Source of the DNA: Paracoccus zeaxanthinifaciens ATCC 21588
GTDB lineage: Bacteria; Pseudomonadota; Alphaproteobacteria; Rhodobacterales; Rhodobacteraceae
DNA: 64,000 bases
Reading direction: 5' to 3'
NCBI RefSeq assembly: GCF_000420145.1
Contig: NZ_ATUJ01000005.1
Coordinates: 124,001 to 188,000 of the forward strand
Below, piece by piece: positions 7,080 through 15,214 of the stretch. The translations under genes and the position numbers were made by a program. The notes beneath the pieces were generated by a model. The model was not told the origin of the DNA and did not search any database. It worked only from the letters and a program-made list of their open reading frames with translations. How positions within the stretch are numbered: the first letter of the stretch is position 1; the number at the start of each line of letters is the position of its first letter.

Positions 7080-9010
7080 GCGTGCTCCTCCTGCTTGCGG
7101 GTATTGGTGTTCGCGCGCGCACGGTCCCACAGGGCCGACAGGCGGGCATAGCGTTCGGCCATCTGTTCGACGGCGGCGGCATCGTCCATCGCGCCCTGCA
7201 TCCACGCGCGGGCGGCGTCGCCGAAGATGGTGCGCCCGACGGCAAAGCCGCGCACCAGGTCGAAACCGGCGGCGACCTCGAAGCTGGCCTGCAGTTCGGC
7301 CTCGGGGGCATCGAGGCCCAGCACCACGATGCCGCGCGTGTGGCGGTCGTGATCCTCGATGGCGGCGATGGCGTTCTGCCAGCCCGCGCGGGTCTTCATC
7401 GGCTCCAGCTTCCACCAGTCGGGATAGACGCCCGCGGCATAGAACTGGCGGATCAGCGTGGCGGTGGTGGTGTCGTCCACCGGACCGACCTTCGAGGGGA
7501 TCACTTCCAGCAGGAATTCCAGCTGGTTGCGGCGACCGGCCTCGAACAGGCGCCTGACCGTGGCCTCTTGCGCGGCGCGAGTCTCGGCATCGTCGTCGGG
7601 ATGGCAGAAGCACAGGACCTTGATGACGTTCTCGCGGGCCCATTCGACCAGCGTGCCGCAATCGCTGCCCAGTTCGGGTTCCAGCTGCAAGGGACGCGAT
7701 CCCGGCCATTCGCAGGGGCGCCCGATCCACAGCCCGCTGCCGCTGGCACGGTGCAGGGCGCTGCGGCCGATGCGGTTGTCGCACAGGATCCCGTATCCCG
7801 AACCGCCATCCGCGACGCGCAGCGCCGCATCCAGGCACAGCTCCTTGAACCGCGCACCCTTGGCTTGGTCGTAACCGGGCATCTCTTCCAGTTGCAGGCG
7901 GTGGTCGAAGGCGAAGACGCGCATCTCGGACCAGTCGCCCGCGTTGCGGCTGGCGCGGGTCGTGGACCAGTGGATCTGTTCCAGTTCGGGATCGTTGCGC
8001 AGATCGGGGCGGACAACGCCGCGCTGCAGGAAGAAGTCCAGTTCGGCAAGGCTGGGATAGGCCGGGGTGCAGCCGTGGCGGCTGACGGCGAAGGCCCCGC
8101 AGGCATTGGCGTATTTCAGCGCGGTCGGCCAGTCGGCATCCTCCAGCCAGCCCTTCATCAGCCCGGAAAAGAACCCGTCGCCCGCGCCCAGCACGTTGAA
8201 CACCTCGATCGGGAAGCCGGGACCGGCCTCGCCGTCGTCCAGGCTGTCGGGGATGTCGCCGGTAAAGGCCACGGCCCCCTTCGCGCCGCGCTTGCAGACC
8301 AGCGTCGCCCTGGACACCGCGCGGACCGCGCGCAGTGCCGCGACCGTGTCGGTGGTGCCGCCCGCGATGTGGAATTCCTCTTCGGTGCCGACGATCAGGT
8401 CGAACAGATGCAGCGTGCCCTGCAGCTTGGCGGTGACGGCGGCGCTTTCGACAAAGCGGCTCTCGCCGTCGCCATGACCCGCGACGCCCCACAGGTTCGG
8501 GCGATAGTCGATGTCCAGCGCGGTGCGCGCGCCATGCTTGCGCGCCAGTTCCAGCGCCTTCAGCACGGCGGCCTCGGTCTGCGGATGGCTCAGATGGGTG
8601 CCGGTCGCCAGAACGCTGCGGGCCCGGGCGATGAAGCCCTCGTCGATATCCTCGGGCGACAGGGCCATGTCGGCACAGTTCTCGCGGTAGAAGATCAGCG
8701 GAAACTGATCCTCGTCGCGGATGCCCAGCAGGACCAGCGCGGTCAGGCGTTCGGGATCGGTCGCGACGCCCGCGGTCTCGACCCCCTCGCGGGCCAGCTG
8801 CTCGCGGATGAAGCGGCCCATATGTTCGTCGCCGACCCGCGTGATCACGGCCGAACGCAGCCCCAGCCGCGCCGTCCCGCAGGCGATGTTCGTCGGGCTG
8901 CCGCCGATATATTTCGCGAACGAGCCCATGTCCTCGAGGCGGCCACCCACCTGCTGGCCATAGAGATCGACCGACGAACGGCCGATCGTGATCACGTCGA
9001 GCGTCTTCAT
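7076..9010 (-). CDS. iolC: 5-dehydro-2-deoxygluconokinase fused to DUF2090 (aldolase-like) domain
   Basis: A 644-residue two-domain protein. Residues 1-330 are a PfkB-family kinase: MKTLDVITIGRSSVDLYG at the start, GGSPTNIA, and the catalytic signature NVLGAGDGFFSG near residues 271-282. It phosphorylates 2-deoxy-5-keto-gluconate. From about residue 355 (MRVFAFDHR) to the end is a DUF2090 domain, an aldolase-like barrel often fused to IolC and proposed to cleave the phosphorylated product in place of a separate IolJ. No iolJ or iolA is seen nearby, which fits. GGAAGG lies just upstream of ATG 9010. Confidence 0.93.
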   Translation of the reverse strand: MKTLDVITIGRSSVDLYGQQVGGRLEDMGSFAKYIGGSPTNIACGTARLGLRSAVITRVGDEHMGRFIREQLAREGVETAGVATDPERLTALVLLGIRDEDQFPLIFYRENCADMALSPEDIDEGFIARARSVLATGTHLSHPQTEAAVLKALELARKHGARTALDIDYRPNLWGVAGHGDGESRFVESAAVTAKLQGTLHLFDLIVGTEEEFHIAGGTTDTVAALRAVRAVSRATLVCKRGAKGAVAFTGDIPDSLDDGEAGPGFPIEVFNVLGAGDGFFSGLMKGWLEDADWPTALKYANACGAFAVSRHGCTPAYPSLAELDFFLQRGVVRPDLRNDPELEQIHWSTTRASRNAGDWSEMRVFAFDHRLQLEEMPGYDQAKGARFKELCLDAALRVADGGSGYGILCDNRIGRSALHRASGSGLWIGRPCEWPGSRPLQLEPELGSDCGTLVEWARENVIKVLCFCHPDDDAETRAAQEATVRRLFEAGRRNQLEFLLEVIPSKVGPVDDTTTATLIRQFYAAGVYPDWWKLEPMKTRAGWQNAIAAIEDHDRHTRGIVVLGLDAPEAELQASFEVAAGFDLVRGFAVGRTIFGDAARAWMQGAMDDAAAVEQMAERYARLSALWDRARANTNTRKQEEHA

Positions 9011-9208
9011 TGCAAACTTCCTTCCGGGCAGAGGGCACGCCCGCCGGGCGCCGCGCCTTCGCAAGAGATGATTTCGGTCGGGCCCCACCCGCCGCAGGTT
9101 CGTGACACTCACGGGGTGGCGGTCGCGGATGATGGGCATCCATCGACCGCCGACCCCGTGGGTCATCCGCCGGAACCAGGGGAGGTGCTGGCCCGCGGAA
9201 TTGCCGGA

Positions 9209-9230
9209 CCCGGCCCCGGGCGGGGCCGGG
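9209..9230 (-). terminator. Strong hairpin after the inositol ABC ATPase gene
   Basis: A perfect 9-bp GC stem (CCCGGCCCC / GGGGCCGGG) with a 4-base loop lies just beyond the ATPase gene stop and about 200 bases before iolC on the minus strand. No T-tract follows, so it may attenuate rather than end transcription, or protect the 3' end of the transporter message. The rest of the 226-base gap up to 9010 shows no gene; a separate iolC promoter could lie there. Confidence 0.5.
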
Positions 9231-9236
9231 CACCGA

Positions 9237-10013
9237 TCAGATGGTGCCGCCCAAGCTGCCTTCCAGGGTCGCAAGCTCCTGCCCGCCGGCCATCAGGTCC
9301 TGCAGCTCGGCGGCGTCGATCTCGCCCTTCATGGCCGTGCCCAGGGTCTGGCCGCGGTTCAGCACCGTGAAGCGGTCGCCCACCGCCAGCGCGTGGCGGA
9401 CGTTGTGGCTGATGAAGACCACGCCGACCCCCTGGCTGCGGACCCGCGCGATGGTCGCCAGCACGTTCGAGGTCTGGCGCACGCCAAGCGCGCTGGTCGG
9501 CTCGTCCAGGATCAGCACCTTGGCCCCGAAATAGACCGCCCGCGCGATGGCGACCGTCTGGCGTTCGCCGCCCGAAAGGGTGCCGACCGCCTGGTCCGGT
9601 GCACGCAGGTTGATGCCCATCTTGCGCATCTCCTCCATGCAGATCGCGTTCGCGGCATCCAGGTCGAAGCGCTTGACGAAGCGGCCCTTCTTCGGCTCTC
9701 GGCCCATGAAGAAGTTGCGGGTGACCGACATCAGCGGGATCATCGCAAGGTCCTGGAAGACGGTTGCGATGCCCGCCTCCATCGCGTCGCGGGGGCTGTC
9801 GAAGGACATCGGCCTGCCCTCGAAGCTGATGCTGCCCGCCGTCGGCTTGTGGACGCCCGACATGGTCTTGATGAAGGTCGACTTGCCCGCACCGTTGTCG
9901 CCCAGCAGGCAGTGACATTCGCCGGGGCGCACGTCGAAGGTGACGCCGTTCAGGGCGATGACGTTGCCGAAGTGCTTCTTGATGCCTTCCATGTGGATGA
10001 TGGGATCGGTCAT
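9237..10013 (-). CDS. Sugar (probably myo-inositol) ABC transporter ATP-binding protein, FrcA-like
   Basis: A 258-residue single-domain ATPase for a carbohydrate uptake (CUT2) transporter. Walker [10 protein letters not shown] is at residues 38-46, the signature LSGGERQ at 146-152, and Walker B with VLILDEP at 166-172. Unlike RbsA-type proteins it carries only one nucleotide-binding domain, as in FrcA. It lies one base after the permease stop and after the binding-protein gene, inside the iol cluster. Inositol as substrate is inferred from context. Confidence 0.88.
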   Translation of the reverse strand: MTDPIIHMEGIKKHFGNVIALNGVTFDVRPGECHCLLGDNGAGKSTFIKTMSGVHKPTAGSISFEGRPMSFDSPRDAMEAGIATVFQDLAMIPLMSVTRNFFMGREPKKGRFVKRFDLDAANAICMEEMRKMGINLRAPDQAVGTLSGGERQTVAIARAVYFGAKVLILDEPTSALGVRQTSNVLATIARVRSQGVGVVFISHNVRHALAVGDRFTVLNRGQTLGTAMKGEIDAAELQDLMAGGQELATLEGSLGGTI

Positions 10014-10014
10014 G

Positions 10015-11121
10015 TCAGCGCTCCCCCGTCACGCGCTTGCGGATCGCGTTGTTGAAGACCACGGCCAGAAGCAGCATCGCCCCCAGGAAGACCTGGAACC
10101 AGTCCTGGTCGAAGCCGGTATAGGTTAGCCCGATGGTGACCATGCCGAAGATGATCGCCCCGAAGAAGGCACCGATGGCCGACCCGTAGCCGCCGGTCAG
10201 CAGGCAGCCCCCGATGACGGCCGCGATGATGGCCTCGAATTCCTTCATGAAGCCGCGGCGGGCATCGGTCGATCCGGTGTCGATCACGGTGATGATGGCG
10301 ACCAGGGCGGCCGCGCAGGCGGTCAGCATGAACAGCGAGATCTTGACCCGCCGGACCGGCACGCCCGAATTGCTGGCCGCGTTCTTGTCGCCGCCGGTGG
10401 CGAAGATCCAGTTGCCGGCAGGCGTGCGCAGCAGGATGAAGGTCGCGATCAGGGCCATGGCGATGAACCACAGGATCTCGACCGGGATGCCGGGGATGCT
10501 GGGGGCGCCGTTGCGCAGCGTGGGCACGATGCCCGCATCCGCCAGCCACACGAACAGCCAGCCGAACGCATCCCCCGAGAACAGCGGCGTCAGCCAGTCG
10601 CCCTCGACCGCGTCGCGCACGCCGCGCAGCTGGGTCGAGCCGCCGGTGAACAGCTTCAGCCCGACCAGCGAGGCACCGCGCAGGATGAACAGGAAGGCCA
10701 GCGTCACGATGAAGCTGGGCAGGCCCGTCTTCAGCACGATGGCGCCGTTGACCGCGCCCATCGCGGCGGCAAAGCCCAGGGTCAGCGGGATCGCGAAGAT
10801 CAGCGGCAGGCCCATGTTGACCACCAGCACCCCGAAGATCATGCCCGCGAAGGCCACCATCGAGCCGATGGACAGGTCGAACTCTCCGCCGATCATCAGC
10901 ATGGCGGCGGCGATGCCCAGGATGCCCAGCTGCGCGGCGGGCGTCAGGAAGTTCATGACCCCGGCCAGCGTGAACATGGAACCGCTGGCGGTCACCATGA
11001 AGAAGATCGTCACAAGGATCACGCCGCCGATCGCGCCCAGCTCGGGCCGCTTCATCATGCGGGTCGTGAATGATTCGGACTTGATGCGCTCGTCCGTCTG
11101 CGCGGTGGCATCCACTGCCAT
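10015..11121 (-). CDS. Sugar (probably myo-inositol) ABC transporter permease
   Basis: A 368-residue CUT2-family (RbsC/FrcC-like) inner-membrane protein with about nine to ten hydrophobic segments. The conserved cytoplasmic-loop region and the [13 protein letters not shown] motif are characteristic of ribose/fructose/inositol permeases. The C-terminal half contains [20 protein letters not shown], also typical. The frame opens at 11187, but ATG 11121 is preceded by GGGGAGGGGAG and begins a hydrophilic leader before the first membrane helix at about residue 30. It lies between the binding-protein and ATPase genes, forming one importer. Confidence 0.9.
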   Translation of the reverse strand: MAVDATAQTDERIKSESFTTRMMKRPELGAIGGVILVTIFFMVTASGSMFTLAGVMNFLTPAAQLGILGIAAAMLMIGGEFDLSIGSMVAFAGMIFGVLVVNMGLPLIFAIPLTLGFAAAMGAVNGAIVLKTGLPSFIVTLAFLFILRGASLVGLKLFTGGSTQLRGVRDAVEGDWLTPLFSGDAFGWLFVWLADAGIVPTLRNGAPSIPGIPVEILWFIAMALIATFILLRTPAGNWIFATGGDKNAASNSGVPVRRVKISLFMLTACAAALVAIITVIDTGSTDARRGFMKEFEAIIAAVIGGCLLTGGYGSAIGAFFGAIIFGMVTIGLTYTGFDQDWFQVFLGAMLLLAVVFNNAIRKRVTGER

Positions 11122-11191
11122 GGGTTCTCCCCTCCCCTGCCCTTGGATCGTGGAGCGGGCGCGCCGGAACGCGCCCGCGGCTGTCACGTGA

Positions 11192-12115
11192 TCAGCGAAT
11201 GCCCTGTGCGGACAGTTCGATGACCTGTTCGGCGGCCTCCTGGGTGACCAGGTTCGGACCCGAAGGCACGTCGCCGCCCGGCACCAGGCCGTATTCGGCG
11301 TTCAGCGCCAGGAACGTCACCGGCAGGTAGCCCTGCAGGAACTGCTGCTGGTCGATGGCGAAGGCGGCCTTGCCGTCCACGATCGCCTGCAGGAAGCCCG
11401 CCGACAGATCGAAGCTGGCAACCAGCACGTCGTCGCGGCCCAGCATGTCGACGGCGGCCACCGCGGGCTCGCCCACCAGGCTGGCGCCGAGGCCCAGCAC
11501 GGTGTCCACCTCGGGATCGGATTCAAGCGCGGCACGGACCTTGGACTGGACCTCGGTCGGGTCGGCCATGGTCGGGATCACCTCGACCGGGTTGCCGAAA
11601 CCCTCCGCGAAACCCTCGCAGCGCATGTCCAGCGCGACGTTGCCGACCTCCTGGTTGATGCAGACGCCCTTGGTGCCGCCCATCTCGGCCAGCTTCTCGC
11701 CCGCGGCCTTGCCGGCATCGAATTCCGACTGGCCGACATGCAGCAGCGCGCCCAGTTCCTCGGCCACGTCCGAACCCGAATTCATCGAGATAACCGGAAT
11801 GCCCGCATCGACCGCACGCTGGATCGACGGCCCGAGCGCGTCCGCATCCGGGATCGAGACGACCAGCCCGTCGGGCTGCTGGTTCACGGCGGCGTCGATC
11901 AGCTGGCTCATGGCCACCATGTCGAACACCTCGGGCGAGCGGAAATCGACGGTCGCGCCGGTATCCTCGCCCGCCTTGGCGGCACCGTTCTTGACAACCG
12001 ACCAGAAGGGGTCGTTCGCCTGGCCGTGCGCCACGACGATGATGTTCTGCGCCATTGCCGGGGCGGCGATGGTCATCAGTGCTGCAACGGCGGCTGCGGT
12101 CTTCAGTTTCTTCAT
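11192..12115 (-). CDS. Periplasmic sugar (probably myo-inositol) binding protein
   Basis: A 307-residue periplasmic-binding-protein-like (RbsB/IbpA class) solute receptor. A Sec signal peptide ends at APAMAQ (about residue 23). The mature protein starts NIIVVAHGQANDPFW and shows DGLVVSIPDADAL, GIPVISMNSGSD and a C-terminal FLALNAEYGL. GGGAGGAAAG precedes the ATG. It is the first gene of the three-gene importer within the iol cluster and lies after a hairpin downstream of the isomerase gene. The substrate is inferred from neighbours. Confidence 0.88.
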   Translation of the reverse strand: MKKLKTAAAVAALMTIAAPAMAQNIIVVAHGQANDPFWSVVKNGAAKAGEDTGATVDFRSPEVFDMVAMSQLIDAAVNQQPDGLVVSIPDADALGPSIQRAVDAGIPVISMNSGSDVAEELGALLHVGQSEFDAGKAAGEKLAEMGGTKGVCINQEVGNVALDMRCEGFAEGFGNPVEVIPTMADPTEVQSKVRAALESDPEVDTVLGLGASLVGEPAVAAVDMLGRDDVLVASFDLSAGFLQAIVDGKAAFAIDQQQFLQGYLPVTFLALNAEYGLVPGGDVPSGPNLVTQEAAEQVIELSAQGIR

Positions 12116-12177
12116 TCTTTCCTCCCTGGTTTCAGACTGCGCGAAGGGGACTCCTCAAACCCCTCCGGCGGGTTCAA

Positions 12178-12199
12178 CCGCGCCCTGATGCGGGCGCGG
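12178..12199 (-). terminator. Hairpin between isomerase and binding-protein genes
   Basis: An 8-bp perfect stem CCGCGCCC / GGGCGCGG with a 6-base loop, 4 bases beyond the isomerase stop (12203) on the minus strand and followed by TTGAAC. It separates the dehydrogenase-isomerase pair from the ABC importer genes. It may act as an attenuator or as a 3'-end protecting structure that allows different amounts of binding protein. Confidence 0.5.
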
Positions 12200-12202
12200 A
12201 TC

Positions 12203-13015
12203 TCAGCTGCCCATGGCCCTGATCGCCCGGACCGACCGGGCAAGCATGTCCTCGAGCGTATCACGGAAACCCTCGCCCTTGTCCGTGTTGAACGGATCGG
12301 GGCCGGGGGCCGCGGGTTCGATGATGACCGGGCCGGCATAACCGATGGCATCCAGCGCGGCGAATTGCGCGGCGAAGTCGGTATGACCGTCGCCCAGCCC
12401 GCCCCGGTTGGAATCGGCCGCATGGTACAGCCCGATCCGGTCGCCCCCGGCACGCAGCGCGGCGGCGGGATCGGCCTCTTCGATGTTCATGTGATAGGCG
12501 TCGGGCAGAAGCGTCAGGTTTTCCGCGCCGACACGGTCCAGCAGCGCCAGACCTTCGGCGACGGTGCGGACCTGGTGGCTTTCATAGCGGTTCAGGATCT
12601 CGAAGACGACGGGCAGGCCCGCATCCGCGGCCCAGCCGCAGATCTTGCGGACGCTGTCGTCCAGCAGCGCATCCTCGGTCGCCTGGTCGGCGACGGGGCG
12701 GATGCGCTGGACCAGGCCGTGGCAGCTGATGCGCGGCTGGTGGCCAAGCGCGACCGCCCAGTCCATCAGCTTGCGATAATAGTCCAGCGCCTCGGCGCGG
12801 ACGGCCTCGTCGGGATGGCTGATATCGGCGTCGCCCGGCGTGATCGAGAAGATCCGAAGCCCCGCGTCCCGGAAGATCCGGCCCGCCTCGGCAGGGTCCA
12901 GCGACAGGTCGCCATGCAGCTCGACCCCGTCCATGCCCGCGCGACTGACGCGGGCGGCGATGCCGGCGAGGTCCTCGTTGCCGAAGATCCAGGTGCAGCA
13001 GCCGGTATCACGCAT
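12203..13015 (-). CDS. Sugar phosphate isomerase/epimerase family TIM-barrel protein
   Basis: A 270-residue AP-endonuclease-2-superfamily TIM barrel (IolE/IolI/tagatose-epimerase group). Likely metal and acid residues are in GMDGVELHGD, VVFEILNRYESH, LLPDAYHMNIEE and GPVIIEPAAP. The start ATG 13015 lies inside the last codons of iolG (8-base overlap), giving a tightly coupled pair. In an inositol cluster it could be an inosose isomerase (IolI-like) or an epimerase for a related polyol, but the sequence alone does not settle it. Confidence 0.8.
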   Translation of the reverse strand: MRDTGCCTWIFGNEDLAGIAARVSRAGMDGVELHGDLSLDPAEAGRIFRDAGLRIFSITPGDADISHPDEAVRAEALDYYRKLMDWAVALGHQPRISCHGLVQRIRPVADQATEDALLDDSVRKICGWAADAGLPVVFEILNRYESHQVRTVAEGLALLDRVGAENLTLLPDAYHMNIEEADPAAALRAGGDRIGLYHAADSNRGGLGDGHTDFAAQFAALDAIGYAGPVIIEPAAPGPDPFNTDKGEGFRDTLEDMLARSVRAIRAMGS

Positions 13016-14024
13016 TGCCGCCACCCAGCATCTCGGGGGTGATCTCGACCGGCTGACCGGTGGCCTGCGACCGGGTCGCGGCCTCGGCGCAGGCAAGGGC
13101 CGCGACGCCGTCGCGCAGGGTCGCGGGCATCTCGGTGCCGTTCTCCAGCGCCTCGACGAAGGCGTTCCACTCGATCTCGTAGGCGCGCATGTAGCGTTCG
13201 AGGAAGAAGTAGACCGGCTTGGCCGATGCCGCGCCCTCGGTCGTGATCTTCTCGACCGTGTTCTCCAGCACGTTGCGCGCCGACAGCAGCCCGTCCGAGC
13301 CCAGAAGCTCGATCCGCTGGTCGTAGCCGTAGCCCGCGCGGCGCGAGTTCTTGATGACGGCGATGCGCCCATCGTCCCAGGTCATGGTGACGGCGGCGGT
13401 ATCGACATCGCCCGCGGCGCCGATCTCGGGATCGACGATCGACGACCCGACGGCGGTGACGCGGCGCGGCGCGCCCCCGAACAGCCAGCAGGCGATGTCG
13501 AAATCGTGGATCATCATGTCGCGGAACAGGCCGCCCGACACCTTGATGTAGCTGACCGGCGGCGGGGCCGGATCGAACGAGGTGATGGACAGCAGTTCGC
13601 CCTTGCCGATCTCGCCCGCGGCGAAGGCGGCCTTGAGCGCGGCGAAGTTCGGATCGAAGCGGCGGTTGAAGCCGATCATCACCGGCTTGCCCGTCGCCTC
13701 GGCGCGGTCCAGCGCCTGCAACGCGCGCTCCAGCGACAGGTCGACCGGCTTCTCGCACAGGACGGCCTTGCCGGCGGCGGTCGCACGCTCGATCAGGTCG
13801 GAATGCGTGTCGGTCGAGGTCGCGACCAGCACCGCGTCGATCGACGGATCGGCGATGATGTCATCGACGCTCCGGGCCTCGGCACCGATCTGGGCCGCAA
13901 GGGCCTCGGCCGCGGCATGGTTCACGTCGGCGATGGCCACGACCTTGCTGGCCTTGGTCGCCGTCATGGATTTGGCATGGACCTGGCCGATACGGCCAGC
14001 CCCAAGAAGCGCCACCTTCAGCAT
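13008..14024 (-). CDS. iolG: Inositol 2-dehydrogenase
   Basis: A 338-residue GFO/IDH/MOCA-family NAD-dependent dehydrogenase that oxidises myo-inositol to 2-keto-inositol, the first pathway step. The Rossmann motif GAGRIGQVHA is at residues 8-17. The catalytic EKP motif is in CEKPVDLS near residue 95, and HDFDIACWL provides the downstream Asp/His pair. Length is typical (about 335). ATG 14024 is preceded by GGGGGGAGTG. It heads the minus-strand iol cluster, immediately downstream of two LacI-type operators. Confidence 0.92.
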   Translation of the reverse strand: MLKVALLGAGRIGQVHAKSMTATKASKVVAIADVNHAAAEALAAQIGAEARSVDDIIADPSIDAVLVATSTDTHSDLIERATAAGKAVLCEKPVDLSLERALQALDRAEATGKPVMIGFNRRFDPNFAALKAAFAAGEIGKGELLSITSFDPAPPPVSYIKVSGGLFRDMMIHDFDIACWLFGGAPRRVTAVGSSIVDPEIGAAGDVDTAAVTMTWDDGRIAVIKNSRRAGYGYDQRIELLGSDGLLSARNVLENTVEKITTEGAASAKPVYFFLERYMRAYEIEWNAFVEALENGTEMPATLRDGVAALACAEAATRSQATGQPVEITPEMLGGGNA

Positions 14025-14083
14025 CCTGCACTCCCCCCTCGAATCACTTGCAGAACTATCTCCTGACGCAACGTCGCACGTCT

Positions 14084-14122
14084 TTGCACGCGCGTGCAAT
14101 CATTTTCTGCACGCGCGTGCAA
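14084..14122. promoter_or_regulatory. Tandem LacI-type operators controlling the iol cluster
   Basis: Two near-identical palindromes with the core TGCACGCGCGTGCA lie at 14084-14099 (16-bp perfect, TTGCA...TGCAA) and 14108-14122. Their centres are 23 bases apart, about two helical turns. The CG centre and spacing are typical for LacI-family operators. They sit between iolG (minus) and the LacI-type gene (plus), so one repressor could control both and bind as two dimers on the same face. No further copy was noticed elsewhere in the window. Confidence 0.8.
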
Positions 14123-14162
14123 ATCGCTTTGCCAGAAGCCCTCGGCAGGATAAGGTCGGCAC

Positions 14163-15173
14163 ATGGAAGACATTCGGGACAATGACGGCGCGGTCACCGC
14201 GGACGATGTCGCGGCGGCGGCAGGCGTGTCGCGCTGGACGGTGGCGCGCGCGTTCAAGAAGGACGCATCCATCTCTCGCAAGACGCGGGACAGGGTGCTG
14301 GCGGCGGCGGATACGCTTGGCTACGTGCCGGACCTGTCGGCGGCATCGCTGGCATCGGACCGGTCGAACCTGGTGGCGCTGCTGACCAACGATTTCAACA
14401 ACCCCCACAAGCTGGTCCTGCTGGAACGCCTGACGCGCATGCTGTGGGGGCGCGGCTGGGGCACGCTGCTGGTGCACATGTCAGAAAGCGAGGATGCGTC
14501 GGCCGCGCTGATGGCGGCCAGCCAGCGCCGCGTGGATGCCGCCGTGGTGATCGGCACGCGATACGACGACACGCTGCTGGAAACCGCCCTTGGCGCGCGG
14601 CGCGTGAAGAAGCTGGTGATCTTCGCCCGCTACAGCCAGAATCCGAACACGCTGACCCTTGCCTGCGACGACGAACTGGCGATGCGCGACATCGCGGACC
14701 ACCTGCTGGACAAGGGGTATCGCAGGCCGGTCTTCCTGGCCGGTCCCGACACGCAATCGGCCAAGCTGCTGCGCAAGCCGACCTTCACCTCGTACTGGCA
14801 ACAGCGGACCGGGACCGAGGTTCCCGCCATCCATGCCGACGCCTATGCCTTCGATCCCGCGATCGACCGCGTCTGCGCCATGCTGTCCGAGGCCCCTGCC
14901 GAAACCCGCCCCGATGTCCTGGTCTGCGAGAACGACATCCTGGCCATCGGCGCGATGGACGCGATCAGGTACCGGCTGGGCCTGCGGGTTCCGCAGGACA
15001 TCGCGGTGACGGGGTTCGACGACATCCCGCTCTGTGCCTCGCCGGCCTACGGGCTGACGACCTATCGCCAGCCGATCACGCAACTGGCCGAGAAGCTGCT
15101 GGACGTGCTGGAGGGCACCCAGACCGAGAACGTGTTCCTGCCGGGCCGCTTCGTCGCACGCGAATCGACCTGA
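14163..15173 (+). CDS. LacI-family transcriptional regulator of the inositol cluster
   Basis: A 336-residue repressor. The LacI helix-turn-helix is at residues 11-30 (VTADDVAAAAGVSRWTVARA), followed by a hinge region ending LGYVPDLSAASLAS. The ligand-binding domain shows LVALLTNDFNNP, DVLVCENDILAIGAMDA and IAVTGFDDIPLCASPAYGL. It is divergent from iolG and probably binds the two palindromes at 14084-14122, relieving repression when inositol or an intermediate binds. This differs from the RpiR-type IolR used by rhizobia and enterics. Confidence 0.9.
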   Translation: MEDIRDNDGAVTADDVAAAAGVSRWTVARAFKKDASISRKTRDRVLAAADTLGYVPDLSAASLASDRSNLVALLTNDFNNPHKLVLLERLTRMLWGRGWGTLLVHMSESEDASAALMAASQRRVDAAVVIGTRYDDTLLETALGARRVKKLVIFARYSQNPNTLTLACDDELAMRDIADHLLDKGYRRPVFLAGPDTQSAKLLRKPTFTSYWQQRTGTEVPAIHADAYAFDPAIDRVCAMLSEAPAETRPDVLVCENDILAIGAMDAIRYRLGLRVPQDIAVTGFDDIPLCASPAYGLTTYRQPITQLAEKLLDVLEGTQTENVFLPGRFVAREST

Positions 15174-15214
15174 ATGCTCTGGCCCTCGGGGCGGGCGGCG
15201 CTTATGTCTTGGCC

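Noticed and set aside
5247..9233. Single minus-strand ORF of 1328 codons spanning iolD and iolC
   Set aside because: The upstream half is iolC read in the wrong frame. The true iolD start overlaps the iolC stop at 7076-7079, and both proteins are complete in their own frames.
14084..14122. Repeated GC-rich palindrome as a possible CRISPR or mobile-element end
   Set aside because: Only two copies are present, 23 bases apart in a divergent promoter beside a LacI-family gene, which is the pattern of twin operators. No cas gene or transposase is nearby.
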